A DNA stretch of 64,000 bases from Methylophilus glucosoxydans (GCF_042676145.1 NZ_JBHTJW010000002.1:124001-188000), one strand, 5' to 3'; counted from the first letter of the stretch, positions 18,587-27,520 are shown. Made by a program: numbers and translations. Notes: generated from the sequence alone by a model not told the origin.

Positions 18587-18721
18587 TTACAAACCCAAAC
18601 GTTTACGACCTTTAGCGCGACGAGCAGCAATCACTGCGCGGCCACCTTTGGTTTTCATACGTACCAGAAAGCCATGGGTACGTGCACGACGGGTTTTAGA
18701 TGGTTGATAGGTACGTTTCAT
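18587..18721 (-). CDS. rpmH: 50S ribosomal protein L34
   Basis: The 44-residue product reads MKRTYQPSKTRRARTHGFLV at the N-terminus and ends AKGRKRLGL, a full-length L34. Its start codon is at 18719-18721, 31 nt upstream of rnpA. A strong promoter match lies about 90 nt upstream. It is the first gene of the leftward rpmH-rnpA-yidD-yidC-mnmE unit. Confidence 0.98.
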   Translation of the reverse strand: MKRTYQPSKTRRARTHGFLVRMKTKGGRAVIAARRAKGRKRLGL

Positions 18722-18810
18722 TATTAAACTCCAGCCAAAAATGGCAATTAAACTCTAATCCGGCAAGCTTGATTATTACGCTCAATATTTGCCGATTTCG
18801 AAAACCCTTA

Positions 18811-18840
18811 ATTAAACATCAAATTCAGAGTTTATGTCAA
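18811..18840 (-). promoter_or_regulatory. Probable rpmH promoter
   Basis: On the minus strand, TTGACA (complement 18835-18840, perfect -35) is followed by an 18-bp spacer and TTTAAT (complement 18811-18816, 5 of 6 for -10). It directs transcription into rpmH-rnpA. Confidence 0.7.
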
Positions 18841-18871
18841 TGATTTTTTTTAAATTTTTATGATGGCGGGC

Positions 18872-18902
18872 TGTGGATAACTCACGTTAAAACGTTTAGA
18901 AT
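18872..18902 (+). promoter_or_regulatory. DnaA box overlapping the probable dnaA promoter
   Basis: TGTGGATAA (18872-18880) is the exact complement of the DnaA box TTATCCACA. Seventeen bases after TGGATA (18874-18879, 4 of 6 to -35) lies TAGAAT (18897-18902, 5 of 6 to -10). The box therefore covers the -35 element, the arrangement expected for DnaA autorepression. The promoter call is inferential; the box is exact. Confidence 0.65.
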
Positions 18903-19048
18903 ACTCTACAGATGGTCATGACAACAACCAAGACAAGACCACTTCTTCTGCCACTCTTTCCTGGCAATTATAACGAATAAATATTCAACACGCTGATCCG
19001 TCTTCGCGATCAATGTGTTGCAATTACTTTTAAAAAAGCACTGGAGCA

Positions 19049-20461
19049 ATGGAAAATTTTTGGGCCTATTGTTTGTTAAAGTTCGAGCAAGAGCTGTCAG
19101 CACAACAATACAACACCTGGATCAAACCCCTGAAAGCACGCATCAATGGGGAATCCGTGCAAATTGTTGCGCCCAACAAATTTGTCATGCAATGGGTCAA
19201 AAGCAAGTTTTTTTCACGCATAGAGACGATCGCGACCGAACTCTCTCCAACAGCCATTCTTGAACTGATTGTTGACAGTAGTGAATCCTTGGCACCGGCA
19301 GCACCCGTGGTTAACAAGGCAGCCAGTGTGAGCGAAAATCCGGTTGAAACCGCCATTGCAACAGCACCGACAAAAACCGTCACCAAACCAAATCGGCCCC
19401 CCATTCAAAGAGCAAGCGCAAAACCGGTTAAAAACGAGAAGAGTAGTGGGCTGAATGACAGTTTCTTGTTTGATAACTATGTCACTGGCCGTGCAAACCA
19501 GCTGGCACGCGCAGCGGCAATACAGGTGGCAGGCAATCCTGGTCAGGCATATAACCCACTGTTTATTTATGGCGGCGTCGGCTTGGGCAAAACACATTTG
19601 CTGCAAGCCATCGGCAACGAATTAAAGAAAATTAAGCCAGAAGCGAATATCCGTTACCTACACGCAGAACGTTATGTCTCCGATGTGGTAAAGGCTTATG
19701 AAAACAAGGCGTTTGATGAATTCAAACAACTTTATCATTCGCTGGATCTATTGCTAATTGATGATATTCAGTTTTTCGCCAAAAAAACACGCACCCAGGA
19801 AGAGTTCTTCTACGCATTTAACACGCTGATTGAAGAAAAAAAACAAATAGTCATCACTTGCGATACCTATCCTAAAGAAATCGCAGACATGGATGAACGG
19901 CTACGTACTCGCTTCAGCTGGGGGCTTACCGTCGCGGTGGAGCCACCAGAGCTGGAAATGCGGGTAGCCATTCTGCGCAAAAAGGCTGAAAACCTGAATA
20001 TAGATCTGCATGAAGATGTGGCCTTTTTTGTTGCCAAACAGATACGCTCTAGCGTGCGAGAACTTGAAGGCGCCTTGAATCGTATTATTGCCATGGCTAA
20101 CTTTACCGGTCATGCCATTGATGTGCATTTGGCCAAAGACGCACTACGAGACCTGATTGCCGTGCGCGGCCGCCAGATCACCATCGAAAACATTCAAAAG
20201 ACAGTGGCTGACTATTACAAAATCAAAGTCAGCGATATGTTTAGCAAAAAACGCTCACGCAATGTCGCCAGACCGCGCCAGGTGGCCATGTCTTTGGCGC
20301 GTGAGCTTACCAATCATAGCTTTCCAGAAATTGGGGAAGCTTTTGGCGGACGTCACCACACAACAGTGATGCATGCCTGCGAAGAAATTGAACAATTACG
20401 CTTGAATGACCAGACGCTGGCACGTGATATTGGTTTACTCACACAAGTGATCAGGGATTAA
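19049..20461 (+). CDS. dnaA: Chromosomal replication initiator protein DnaA
   Basis: DnaA binds DnaA boxes at oriC and melts the origin in its ATP form. It has 470 residues: domain I (MENFWAYCLLKFEQELSAQQYNTWIKPL in two blocks), a low-complexity linker (about 90-135), the AAA+ domain with Walker A GGVGLGKTHLL (about 172-182) and Walker B LLLIDDIQFF, and a C-terminal helix-turn-helix domain. The last shows the signature GGRHHTTVMHA. The ATG follows CTGGAG. It is the first rightward gene at the origin. Confidence 0.98.
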   Translation: MENFWAYCLLKFEQELSAQQYNTWIKPLKARINGESVQIVAPNKFVMQWVKSKFFSRIETIATELSPTAILELIVDSSESLAPAAPVVNKAASVSENPVETAIATAPTKTVTKPNRPPIQRASAKPVKNEKSSGLNDSFLFDNYVTGRANQLARAAAIQVAGNPGQAYNPLFIYGGVGLGKTHLLQAIGNELKKIKPEANIRYLHAERYVSDVVKAYENKAFDEFKQLYHSLDLLLIDDIQFFAKKTRTQEEFFYAFNTLIEEKKQIVITCDTYPKEIADMDERLRTRFSWGLTVAVEPPELEMRVAILRKKAENLNIDLHEDVAFFVAKQIRSSVRELEGALNRIIAMANFTGHAIDVHLAKDALRDLIAVRGRQITIENIQKTVADYYKIKVSDMFSKKRSRNVARPRQVAMSLARELTNHSFPEIGEAFGGRHHTTVMHACEEIEQLRLNDQTLARDIGLLTQVIRD

Positions 20462-20709
20462 AACAAGCAAGTCATGCTGTGGATAAGTTGAGAATGACGT
20501 GTGCTTAAATATTGCGTATAGACTGAATAAAATCAGTTTACAATATCAGCCACAAACGATGCAGGTTTAAACCGCAATTTATGCACAAGGCAATATTCGG
20601 ATAAGTCATTGAATTATTTATATTTTTAGACTTACCCACAAAAAAACGTAACATTACTATTATTCTTATCTTTTATATATTGAAATAAAGTTATTAATTA
20701 GGTCAGGCC
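20462..20709. other. Probable replication origin (oriC) between dnaA and dnaN
   Basis: The 248-bp gap has a perfect DnaA box TGTGGATAA at 20478-20486 and a perfect TTATNCACA-type box TTATGCACA at 20579-20587. A one-mismatch box TTACCCACA is at 20632-20640 and a weaker TTCGGATAA at 20596-20604. Immediately after them, 20641-20700 is about 87% A+T and is a good candidate for the DNA unwinding element. Gene orientation switches nearby and parS sites surround it. Where replication actually starts needs direct mapping. Confidence 0.75.
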
Positions 20710-21813
20710 ATGCAAATCAAAATTAACCGTGAGGTTTTGCTTAAACCACTCAATAGTGTGACTGGCATCGTAGAGCGTCGGCATACATTACCTATCCTTT
20801 CTAACCTGTTGGTTAATATCAAACAGGATGAAATGCATTTGACCGCCACCGACCTCGAAATGCAGATTTCTCTGAAAGTACATGGCGGCATTGAAGGCGA
20901 ATTGAGTACAACGATTTCAGCAAAAAAACTGCTGGATATCTGCCGTTCATTGCCTGACAGCACCACGATAGAAATGAATAATCAGGATAATCGCATTACA
21001 CTGAAAGCAGGCAAGAGCCGTTTTAACCTGCAAACACTGCCTGCAGCAGATTATCCTTTGATGAGCAAAGCCAGTGGCCAAAACATCAGTTTCAGTCTGG
21101 CGCAATCAGAGTTCAAACGCTTGCTTAAACAAGTCGAATTCGCCATGGCGCAACAAGATATCCGCTATTACTTGAATGGCCTGTTGCTGGAAGTAAACGG
21201 CAACCAGTTGCACGTGGTGGGTACAGATGGACACCGTTTAAGCTATACCAATACCACCCTGGCGCAAAGCTTTGAAAAAACAGAAGTGATCTTGCCGCGT
21301 AAAACAGTGCTGGAATTGACGAAGTTACTGGATGAGCAGTCAGATTCGCCTGTCGTGATTGAAGTCTTGAACGGACAAGTCAGCTTTGAATTTGGTGATA
21401 TCCAACTGATCAGTAAAGTGATTGATGGCAAGTTTCCGGATTACAACCGTGTCATTCCCAATGGTCATCAAAATACTTTTCTGGTCAATCGCACACAAAT
21501 CCTGAGCGCCTTGCAACGTGCGTCTATTCTGTCGAATGAAAAATATCGCAGTATCCGCATGGTCATCACCAATAATCAGCTCAAACTGATTAGCACCAAC
21601 ACCGAGCAAGAAGAAGCAGAAGAAGAACTTGATATCGACTACAGCAATGCCGCACTGGATATTGGCTTTAATGTCACTTACCTGATTGATGTGCTTAACA
21701 ATCTGAGTGATGAACAAATTCAATTTGCGTTCGCAGACGCCAACAGCAGTTGCCTGATCACCGCAAGCAGCGATGCCAACTATAAATATGTTGTGATGCC
21801 AATGCGCATATAA
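20710..21813 (+). CDS. dnaN: DNA polymerase III beta subunit (sliding clamp)
   Basis: DnaN is the ring-shaped clamp that holds polymerase III on DNA. It has 367 residues, the standard length, with the N-terminal pattern MQIKINREVLLKPLNSVTGIVERRHTLPILSN (in two blocks) and the C-terminal VMPMRI that lines the binding cleft. It follows the probable origin. No recF follows it, and gyrB starts 82 nt downstream. Confidence 0.98.
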   Translation: MQIKINREVLLKPLNSVTGIVERRHTLPILSNLLVNIKQDEMHLTATDLEMQISLKVHGGIEGELSTTISAKKLLDICRSLPDSTTIEMNNQDNRITLKAGKSRFNLQTLPAADYPLMSKASGQNISFSLAQSEFKRLLKQVEFAMAQQDIRYYLNGLLLEVNGNQLHVVGTDGHRLSYTNTTLAQSFEKTEVILPRKTVLELTKLLDEQSDSPVVIEVLNGQVSFEFGDIQLISKVIDGKFPDYNRVIPNGHQNTFLVNRTQILSALQRASILSNEKYRSIRMVITNNQLKLISTNTEQEEAEEELDIDYSNAALDIGFNVTYLIDVLNNLSDEQIQFAFADANSSCLITASSDANYKYVVMPMRI

Positions 21814-21826
21814 TGCGGGTAGCCCG

Positions 21827-21842
21827 TGTTTCACGTGAAACA
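21827..21842. promoter_or_regulatory. parS site between dnaN and gyrB
   Basis: The exact palindrome TGTTTCACGTGAAACA starts 13 nt after the dnaN stop, in the short dnaN-gyrB gap. It is about 1.2 kb from the proposed origin and is the closest of the parS sites. It could also affect readthrough into gyrB. Confidence 0.94.
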
Positions 21843-21895
21843 CGGCCAATGTTAGGGTGATGGTCTTTTAACTCTCAATTAAAGAAACTTTTGTT

Positions 21896-24301
21896 ATGGC
21901 ACAGCCACAAGAATATAACTCAGACAGTATCAAGATTTTGGAAGGTTTGGACGCTGTACGTAAGCGTCCTGGCATGTACATCGGTGACACGTCAGACGGT
22001 TCTGGTTTGCACCACATGGTATTCGAAGTGCTGGATAACGCCATTGACGAAGCACTAGCCGGGCATTGTGACGATATTAAAGTGATTATCCACCCGGATA
22101 ATTCCATCAGTATTTCTGATAACGGTCGCGGCATTCCGACCGATGTCAAAGATGACGATAAACATGAGCCCAAACGCTCAGCGGCTGAAATCGTGATGAC
22201 CGAGTTGCATGCCGGCGGCAAGTTTGACCAGAACTCTTACAAGGTCTCTGGCGGTCTGCACGGTGTCGGTGTGTCTGTCGTTAATGCGCTGTCAGACTGG
22301 TTAAAACTTAAGATTTACCGTAAAGGTAAGGTACATCAGATGGAGTTCCATCGTGGCGTACCGCAAGCGCCATTGGCCGTGACTGGAACCACAGATAAAA
22401 CCGGGACAGAAGTACATTTTCTGGCTTCTGTAGACACGTTTGTGCTGGTTGAATATCACTTTGAAATCCTCGCCAAGCGTATTCGCGAATTGTCCTTCTT
22501 GAACAACGGCGTCAAGATTGAATTAATTGATCAACGTACCGGCAAGTCAGAAAACTTTGCCTTCAGTGGTGGTGTAAAAGGGTTTGTGGAGTACATGAAC
22601 CGCAGCAAAACGGTTTTGCACCCTAAAGTGTTTTATGCCATTGGTGAAAAAGACAACATCACGATAGAAGTAGCCATGCAGTGGAATGACAGCTACTCAG
22701 AAACCGTGCAATGTTTCACCAACAATATTCCGCAACGTGATGGTGGCACCCATTTGACCGGTTTGCGCACCGCCATGACACGGACGCTAAACCAGTATAT
22801 CGAGCAAAACGAGTTTGCTAAAAAAGCCAAGGTCGAAACCACCGGTGACGATATGCGTGAAGGCATTACTTGTGTCCTTTCGGTCAAAGTGCCAGATCCC
22901 AAGTTTTCATCCCAAACCAAAGACAAACTGGTATCCAGTGAAGTGCAACCAGTGGTCTCCGAAATTGTGTCCGCTAAACTGGCTGAGTTTCTAGAAGAAA
23001 ACCCGATTGATGCCAAAATCGTATGTGGCAAGATTGTCGAAGCTGCGCGCGCACGTGAAGCAGCCCGTAAAGCCCGCGAAATTACCCGCCGTAAAGGCGT
23101 GATGGACACCATGGGCCTGCCAGGCAAACTGGCAGATTGCCAGGAAAAAAATCCGGCGCTCTGCGAACTCTATCTGGTCGAGGGGGACTCTGCGGGTGGT
23201 TCTGCCAAACAAGGCCGTGACCGTAAATTCCAAGCCATTTTGCCACTCAAGGGTAAGATTTTAAACGTGGAAAAAGCACGTTTTGACAAGCTGCTGGGCT
23301 CTGCCGAAATTGCCACACTGATTACGGCCATGGGCACCGGCATTGGTAAAGATGACTTTAACCTGGAAAAATTGCGCTATCACCGCATCATCATCATGAC
23401 CGATGCGGACGTTGATGGTGCGCACATCCGTACCTTGTTACTGACATTCTTCTATCGCCAGATGCCAGAGTTGGTTGAAAATGGCCATATCTACATCGCA
23501 CAGCCACCGCTATACAAAGTCAAACAAGGCCGTGACGAGCGTTACCTCAAAGATGAGCATGAGCTCGATGAATACCTGCTTAATTCAGCCTTGCGCGATG
23601 CCATACTAGTGACCAAAGAGGGTGGCGAGATTCTGAAAGATGAAGCCTTGACTAGCATCGCCAAACAAATGGTGCTGACCGAAGCCGTAATCCGCCGCAT
23701 TGCTAATCTGTATGACGAAAGCGTTTTGCGCGCCATTCAGGATGTGGGCGAGGTTGACCTGAGCACAGAGGCCGCCGCTAACAATGTGGCAGAAAAACTG
23801 CGTCCTATCCTCGGTGCAGTCGGCTCAGAAGTGATTGTGTCACAAGATACAGAGACCAGCGCCTATCGTCTGGAAGTGAACAAATACGTGCATGGTAACC
23901 TGCAAAGTTGCGTCATTGATGCCGAGTTTGTAGGCAGCGGCGATTACCGCCAGATCAACCGCACTTCACAAATGGTGAATAACCTGCTTGGTGAAGGCGC
24001 CATGATCAAGCGCGGTGAAAAAGAGCAAAAAGTCAGCACCTTTAAACAGGCGCTGGATTGGTTGCTAGGCGAAGCCAAACATAACCTTAATATTCAGCGG
24101 TACAAAGGGCTGGGCGAAATGAACCCTGAACAACTGTGGGAAACAACCATGGATCCGACCGTACGTCGCTTGCTCAAAGTACAGATTGAAGATGCCATCG
24201 GTGCCGATGAAATCTTCACTACCTTGATGGGTGATAACGTGGAACCGCGCCGCGCTTTTATCGAAAGCAATGCCTTAAGCGTCAGTTCACTGGATATTTA
24301 A
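21896..24301 (+). CDS. gyrB: DNA gyrase subunit B
   Basis: GyrB is the ATPase subunit of gyrase, which introduces negative supercoils. It has 801 residues: a GHKL ATPase domain (DNAIDEALAGHCDDI, DNGRGIP, GGLHGVGVSVVNALS), a transducer domain, and a TOPRIM domain with LVEGDSAGG (about residue 426) and DADVDGAHIRTLLLTFFYR. The C-terminal GLGEMNPEQLWETTM block is complete. It ends at a strong terminator. Confidence 0.98.
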   Translation: MAQPQEYNSDSIKILEGLDAVRKRPGMYIGDTSDGSGLHHMVFEVLDNAIDEALAGHCDDIKVIIHPDNSISISDNGRGIPTDVKDDDKHEPKRSAAEIVMTELHAGGKFDQNSYKVSGGLHGVGVSVVNALSDWLKLKIYRKGKVHQMEFHRGVPQAPLAVTGTTDKTGTEVHFLASVDTFVLVEYHFEILAKRIRELSFLNNGVKIELIDQRTGKSENFAFSGGVKGFVEYMNRSKTVLHPKVFYAIGEKDNITIEVAMQWNDSYSETVQCFTNNIPQRDGGTHLTGLRTAMTRTLNQYIEQNEFAKKAKVETTGDDMREGITCVLSVKVPDPKFSSQTKDKLVSSEVQPVVSEIVSAKLAEFLEENPIDAKIVCGKIVEAARAREAARKAREITRRKGVMDTMGLPGKLADCQEKNPALCELYLVEGDSAGGSAKQGRDRKFQAILPLKGKILNVEKARFDKLLGSAEIATLITAMGTGIGKDDFNLEKLRYHRIIIMTDADVDGAHIRTLLLTFFYRQMPELVENGHIYIAQPPLYKVKQGRDERYLKDEHELDEYLLNSALRDAILVTKEGGEILKDEALTSIAKQMVLTEAVIRRIANLYDESVLRAIQDVGEVDLSTEAAANNVAEKLRPILGAVGSEVIVSQDTETSAYRLEVNKYVHGNLQSCVIDAEFVGSGDYRQINRTSQMVNNLLGEGAMIKRGEKEQKVSTFKQALDWLLGEAKHNLNIQRYKGLGEMNPEQLWETTMDPTVRRLLKVQIEDAIGADEIFTTLMGDNVEPRRAFIESNALSVSSLDI

Positions 24302-24320
24302 GCGCATCAGTGTTTCACTA

Positions 24321-24347
24321 AAAAGGCTCCTGAGGGAGCCTTTTTTA
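24321..24347. terminator. Intrinsic terminator after gyrB
   Basis: The stem GGCTCC / GGAGCC (24325-24340, loop TGAG) is followed by six T on the plus strand and preceded by four A. It should stop gyrB transcription strongly and may act weakly on the convergent antiporter gene. Confidence 0.9.
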
Positions 24348-24395
24348 TTTGTCATAAATTTATGAAACGCTGCAGTAAAGCCGCCAGTTTTAAGC

Positions 24396-26168
24396 TTAGG
24401 TTTTATCTATCAGACTGCTTTCTGATTCAAGCAGGGCTTTAAGATCCTCACGCCCTTGCGCCATGACGGTCGACAAGGCTTTTCTGTCATGGCGGATTTT
24501 GAGCGTGGTTTCCAGTTGTTCCACATCATGCTTTTCAAATTGCTGAATGATGTGATTCGCCGCTGTGGCTGTTTCACCAATGACCAATAAGGCTTGTCTG
24601 GCGGCTTCGAGTGAGGAGTAAAACGTCTCGCGGATGGGTTGCAAATCCAGCTCGCGCAAATCAAACGCATCGGTCCGGCTTCTGGCTCTGACCACAATAT
24701 CGACTTGTGGCCAGCGCTCCTTGACCAAGCGGGCCATTTCTAGTGTGGCATGGGTGTCATTCAAAGCAATGACTAGCAATTTTGCCGAGCCTATGCCTGC
24801 TTCCTCAAGCACATCCAATCGTGACGCATCACCGTAGTAGCATCGCCAGCCAAACTGGCGGGTTAAATCAACCTGGTTGGGGTCGTTATCAATCAGGGTG
24901 GCGCTGATGCCTTTGGCTAACAGTACACGGCCAACAATCTGGCCAAAGCGGCCAAACCCGGCAATGATGACGTTATTATTTTCAGGGATGGCATCGCGTG
25001 GACGTTCTCCGCATTGCAGGGTTAAAAAGCGGTCATACAATAACAGCAGCAGCGGGGTGATGAGCATAGACACGGCGACGATGGCATTGAGGGTGTTATA
25101 GCTGCCGCGAGACAAGGATTCCTGGCTTAACGCCAAGCCAAAAATCACAAACGCAAACTCGCCAATTTGCGAAATAGACAGGCCCAATAACAGTTTGTCG
25201 CGTAACGAGTACTTGAAAACCTGGCCCAGGCCCATCAATAAGACCATTTTGATCGCCACAATGAGCAGGGCAAAGCCAAAAATCAATCCAGGCTGTTGTG
25301 TGACCAGTGAGATATCTACGGTCATGCCGACCGAAATGAAAAACAGCCCTAACAGCAGACCCTTGACTGGTTCAATATCCAGCCTGAGTTCATAGCGGTA
25401 CTCAGAGCCTGCGAGCAACACGCCCGCCAGAAAGGTACCGAGGGCCATCGACAAGCCGACCGATTGCATGGCCAGAGAGACCCCGATCACCAGTAACAAT
25501 GAAAAAGCGACGAACATTTCGCGCAAGCCGGTTTGGGCAATCACGCGCATGACCGGGGGCAACAGCGTGCGGCTGGCAAAAATAATGGCAACAATCACGG
25601 CAATGGCCTTGCCTACCGCCATCACATCAAACCCGGTGCTGGCGTGATGCGGGGCAATCAAGGCCAGGACCATAAACAGCGGGATCACTGATAAATCCTG
25701 AAACAGCAGGGTGGCAAAGGCCGCTTGTCCGCCCGGCGTGTGTAACTGCTTTTTCTCAATCAGTGCTGTCAGTCCAATGGCGGTCGATGACATCGCCACG
25801 CCCATGCCGATAATCAGCGCCTCCTGCCATGAAAAGTGCATTAAGTAGGCGATGCTGCCAACCACGGTGATGGTCAGTGTTACCTGCAAGCCTCCCAGGC
25901 CAAACAACAGCTTGCGCAACTCCCATACTTTTTGCGATTCCAGCTCCAGACCAATTAAAAACAACATCAATACCACGCCAAACTCGGCAAAGTGCAGCAC
26001 TTGCTCGGGGTCGGCAATCAACTTCAAGGCATAAGGGCCCAGCAAAATCCCGGCGATCAAATAACCCAGCACCGAACCCAGGCCGAGCCGCTTGAACAAT
26101 GGCACCAGAATAATGGCGAAAGACAGGTAAATAGCCGCTTGCACCAGAAAGTCAGAAGTGGAATGCAT
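24396..26168 (-). CDS. Monovalent cation:proton antiporter, KefB/KefC-like (CPA2) with TrkA-N domain
   Basis: From the ATG at 26166-26168, preceded by TTAAGGG, the product has about 590 residues. The first about 380 are a CPA2 transport domain with some 12 hydrophobic segments. A cytoplasmic Rossmann-type TrkA-N (RCK) domain follows, with the NAD-binding motif IAGFGRFGQIVGR and DNDPNQVD. This layout fits glutathione-gated potassium efflux proteins or related K+(Na+)/H+ antiporters. No KefF/KefG-type ancillary oxidoreductase is adjacent, so the exact ion and gating are not assigned. A longer in-frame start upstream (26237) is less likely. Confidence 0.88.
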   Translation of the reverse strand: MHSTSDFLVQAAIYLSFAIILVPLFKRLGLGSVLGYLIAGILLGPYALKLIADPEQVLHFAEFGVVLMLFLIGLELESQKVWELRKLLFGLGGLQVTLTITVVGSIAYLMHFSWQEALIIGMGVAMSSTAIGLTALIEKKQLHTPGGQAAFATLLFQDLSVIPLFMVLALIAPHHASTGFDVMAVGKAIAVIVAIIFASRTLLPPVMRVIAQTGLREMFVAFSLLLVIGVSLAMQSVGLSMALGTFLAGVLLAGSEYRYELRLDIEPVKGLLLGLFFISVGMTVDISLVTQQPGLIFGFALLIVAIKMVLLMGLGQVFKYSLRDKLLLGLSISQIGEFAFVIFGLALSQESLSRGSYNTLNAIVAVSMLITPLLLLLYDRFLTLQCGERPRDAIPENNNVIIAGFGRFGQIVGRVLLAKGISATLIDNDPNQVDLTRQFGWRCYYGDASRLDVLEEAGIGSAKLLVIALNDTHATLEMARLVKERWPQVDIVVRARSRTDAFDLRELDLQPIRETFYSSLEAARQALLVIGETATAANHIIQQFEKHDVEQLETTLKIRHDRKALSTVMAQGREDLKALLESESSLIDKT

Positions 26169-26330
26169 GATGCCCTTAAGAGAAATAAAGATTGAAATAA
26201 CGGCTGCTAAAAATGCTTTGCCAGATAAATCTGACATAACTATCAGATTGCTACCAATATATTACTGACAAGCGCTTGTTTAAAGTGTCTATCAGCCATT
26301 CATAAACGCCATTTTAAAGAATTAACCGCT

Positions 26331-26702
26331 ATGCAGACGCCTAAAGAATTTGCTGATCAGATTTTTGATGTATTAAGTTTTTCGATTGACTTAGCCTGCC
26401 ATGAAAAAGAGTGGTTTAACGTCAGCCGCGATGCCCTCGCGTTTGGCTTTAACCAAACCGATGTCTCCAGTGATTTTGCCTACGCCCAGCGCTTTGACCT
26501 GGAAGTCTCCCCCGAGATTTTCATCAGCCTGCATTACCGCTCGTTTGACCCCTCCGGCCCTTTCCGCCGCCTGCCTGGTGTCAGCAAGTTTGAGCTCACC
26601 CTGTCTGTTCAAGACAAAATGCAGCGCTTTCATCAAAACAGCTTTGATGAACCGCTCACGGCTAACGACCCCTCGGCTTGGGATGAGCTCTCCTACGCAT
26701 AA
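26331..26702 (+). CDS. Hypothetical protein, 123 residues
   Basis: I do not recognise this protein. It is soluble, without signal peptide or membrane segment, and begins MQTPKEFADQIFDVLSFSID. It has several aromatic residues and one cysteine (LACHEKEW). The frame is open with codon use like its neighbours, and it follows the antiporter gene divergently with a 162-bp gap. A weak hairpin lies immediately after its stop. Function cannot be inferred from context. Confidence 0.7.
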   Translation: MQTPKEFADQIFDVLSFSIDLACHEKEWFNVSRDALAFGFNQTDVSSDFAYAQRFDLEVSPEIFISLHYRSFDPSGPFRRLPGVSKFELTLSVQDKMQRFHQNSFDEPLTANDPSAWDELSYA

Positions 26703-26703
26703 C

Positions 26704-26730
26704 GCCGTTTAAGACGGCCTTTGCGTTTTA
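26704..26730 (+). terminator. Possible terminator after the hypothetical gene
   Basis: The stem GCCGT / ACGGC with loop TTAAG (26704-26718) is followed by CTTTGCGTTTT. The T-tract is interrupted, so this is a moderate candidate between two convergent genes. Confidence 0.5.
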
Positions 26731-27462
26731 GAGAGTCATCCACTGCCGGATCAGCGGCGCATGTTGCGTCCAACCTTTCTCGCTTACACACCAGTGTTGT
26801 ACTTGCCCGCCCGCCAATAATAATTTTTTCGCATAGGCGGCTGCTTCATCCACAAGCGGATGGCCTTGTTCGCTAATGATGAGCGCATTAACCAGCCCCG
26901 CCAGTCGGCATGACTGGACAGGCGAAACATAAGGATGCCAGGCCAAACTGGGGCAGGGCGCATAGTCAGCCCATGCCGCCCGGCAGGGACTCTCGGTCAG
27001 GCTAGCGAGCGACGGCGAGGTTTGCAAGGCATCCAGCATGGGGTTAATCAAGACTTGCCCTTGCAGTTGCGCAGGTGCACGCAGCCCGCGGTCTCTGTAA
27101 AGCAGGGCGGTGACGGCAGCCAGATTGCCGCCAGCGCGCTCGCCACCTACAAATAGCAGCTTCGCATCTGCCCCTAATACTTTTGCATGTTCACTGAGCC
27201 ACTGCAAGGCCTGGTAGGCGACTTCTATACTGTGTGGAAACTGCACACCCGGCGCCAGCGGATAATCTACACATACCACGACACAGCCATCTGAGAGGGC
27301 TTCAGCCAGTGCATGCGCGCTCTCAATCTGGCCCTGATTAAACAGGCCATCATGAAAATACAGCAGTGCTGGCCCTCGCTTATGGCAGTGGTGGCGGCCA
27401 AACACCTGCAGTCTGATACTTTTGCCAGTGGCGGCATATTCAAAGGCAGTAGTCCACATCAT
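26728..27462 (-). CDS. Alpha/beta-hydrolase-fold protein (HSL/esterase-like), catalytic residues apparently lost
   Basis: The protein resembles the hormone-sensitive-lipase branch of alpha/beta hydrolases. It has the oxyanion region as YFHDGLF rather than HGGG and the block VDYPLAPGVQFP. In the nucleophile elbow, family members read GDSAGGN, but here the sequence is GERAGGN, so Arg replaces the serine. The usual catalytic-Asp motif DPLRDE reads HPLVDE, and the C-terminal HGF motif reads KGWTQH. It may therefore be a non-catalytic homologue. The start is uncertain: ATG 27460-27462 gives 244 residues, and a GTG at 27555 would overlap the SDR gene by 35 nt. Confidence 0.75.
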   Translation of the reverse strand: MMWTTAFEYAATGKSIRLQVFGRHHCHKRGPALLYFHDGLFNQGQIESAHALAEALSDGCVVVCVDYPLAPGVQFPHSIEVAYQALQWLSEHAKVLGADAKLLFVGGERAGGNLAAVTALLYRDRGLRAPAQLQGQVLINPMLDALQTSPSLASLTESPCRAAWADYAPCPSLAWHPYVSPVQSCRLAGLVNALIISEQGHPLVDEAAAYAKKLLLAGGQVQHWCVSEKGWTQHAPLIRQWMTL

Positions 27463-27520
27463 GGTGTAGGGTTGATGCAAACGATAAGGCAGGCACTGCG
27501 TGCCTGCATTTGGGCATCCA

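Larger units (their letters stand above)
18722..19048. other. rpmH-dnaA divergent intergenic region (327 bp)
   Basis: The region is AT-rich and holds the divergent promoters of rpmH and dnaA and one perfect DnaA box (18872-18880). No further full boxes or protein gene were seen. The 140 bp just upstream of dnaA (18903-19048) contain nothing else I recognise. It could contribute to origin function as the second lobe of a bipartite oriC. Confidence 0.7.
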
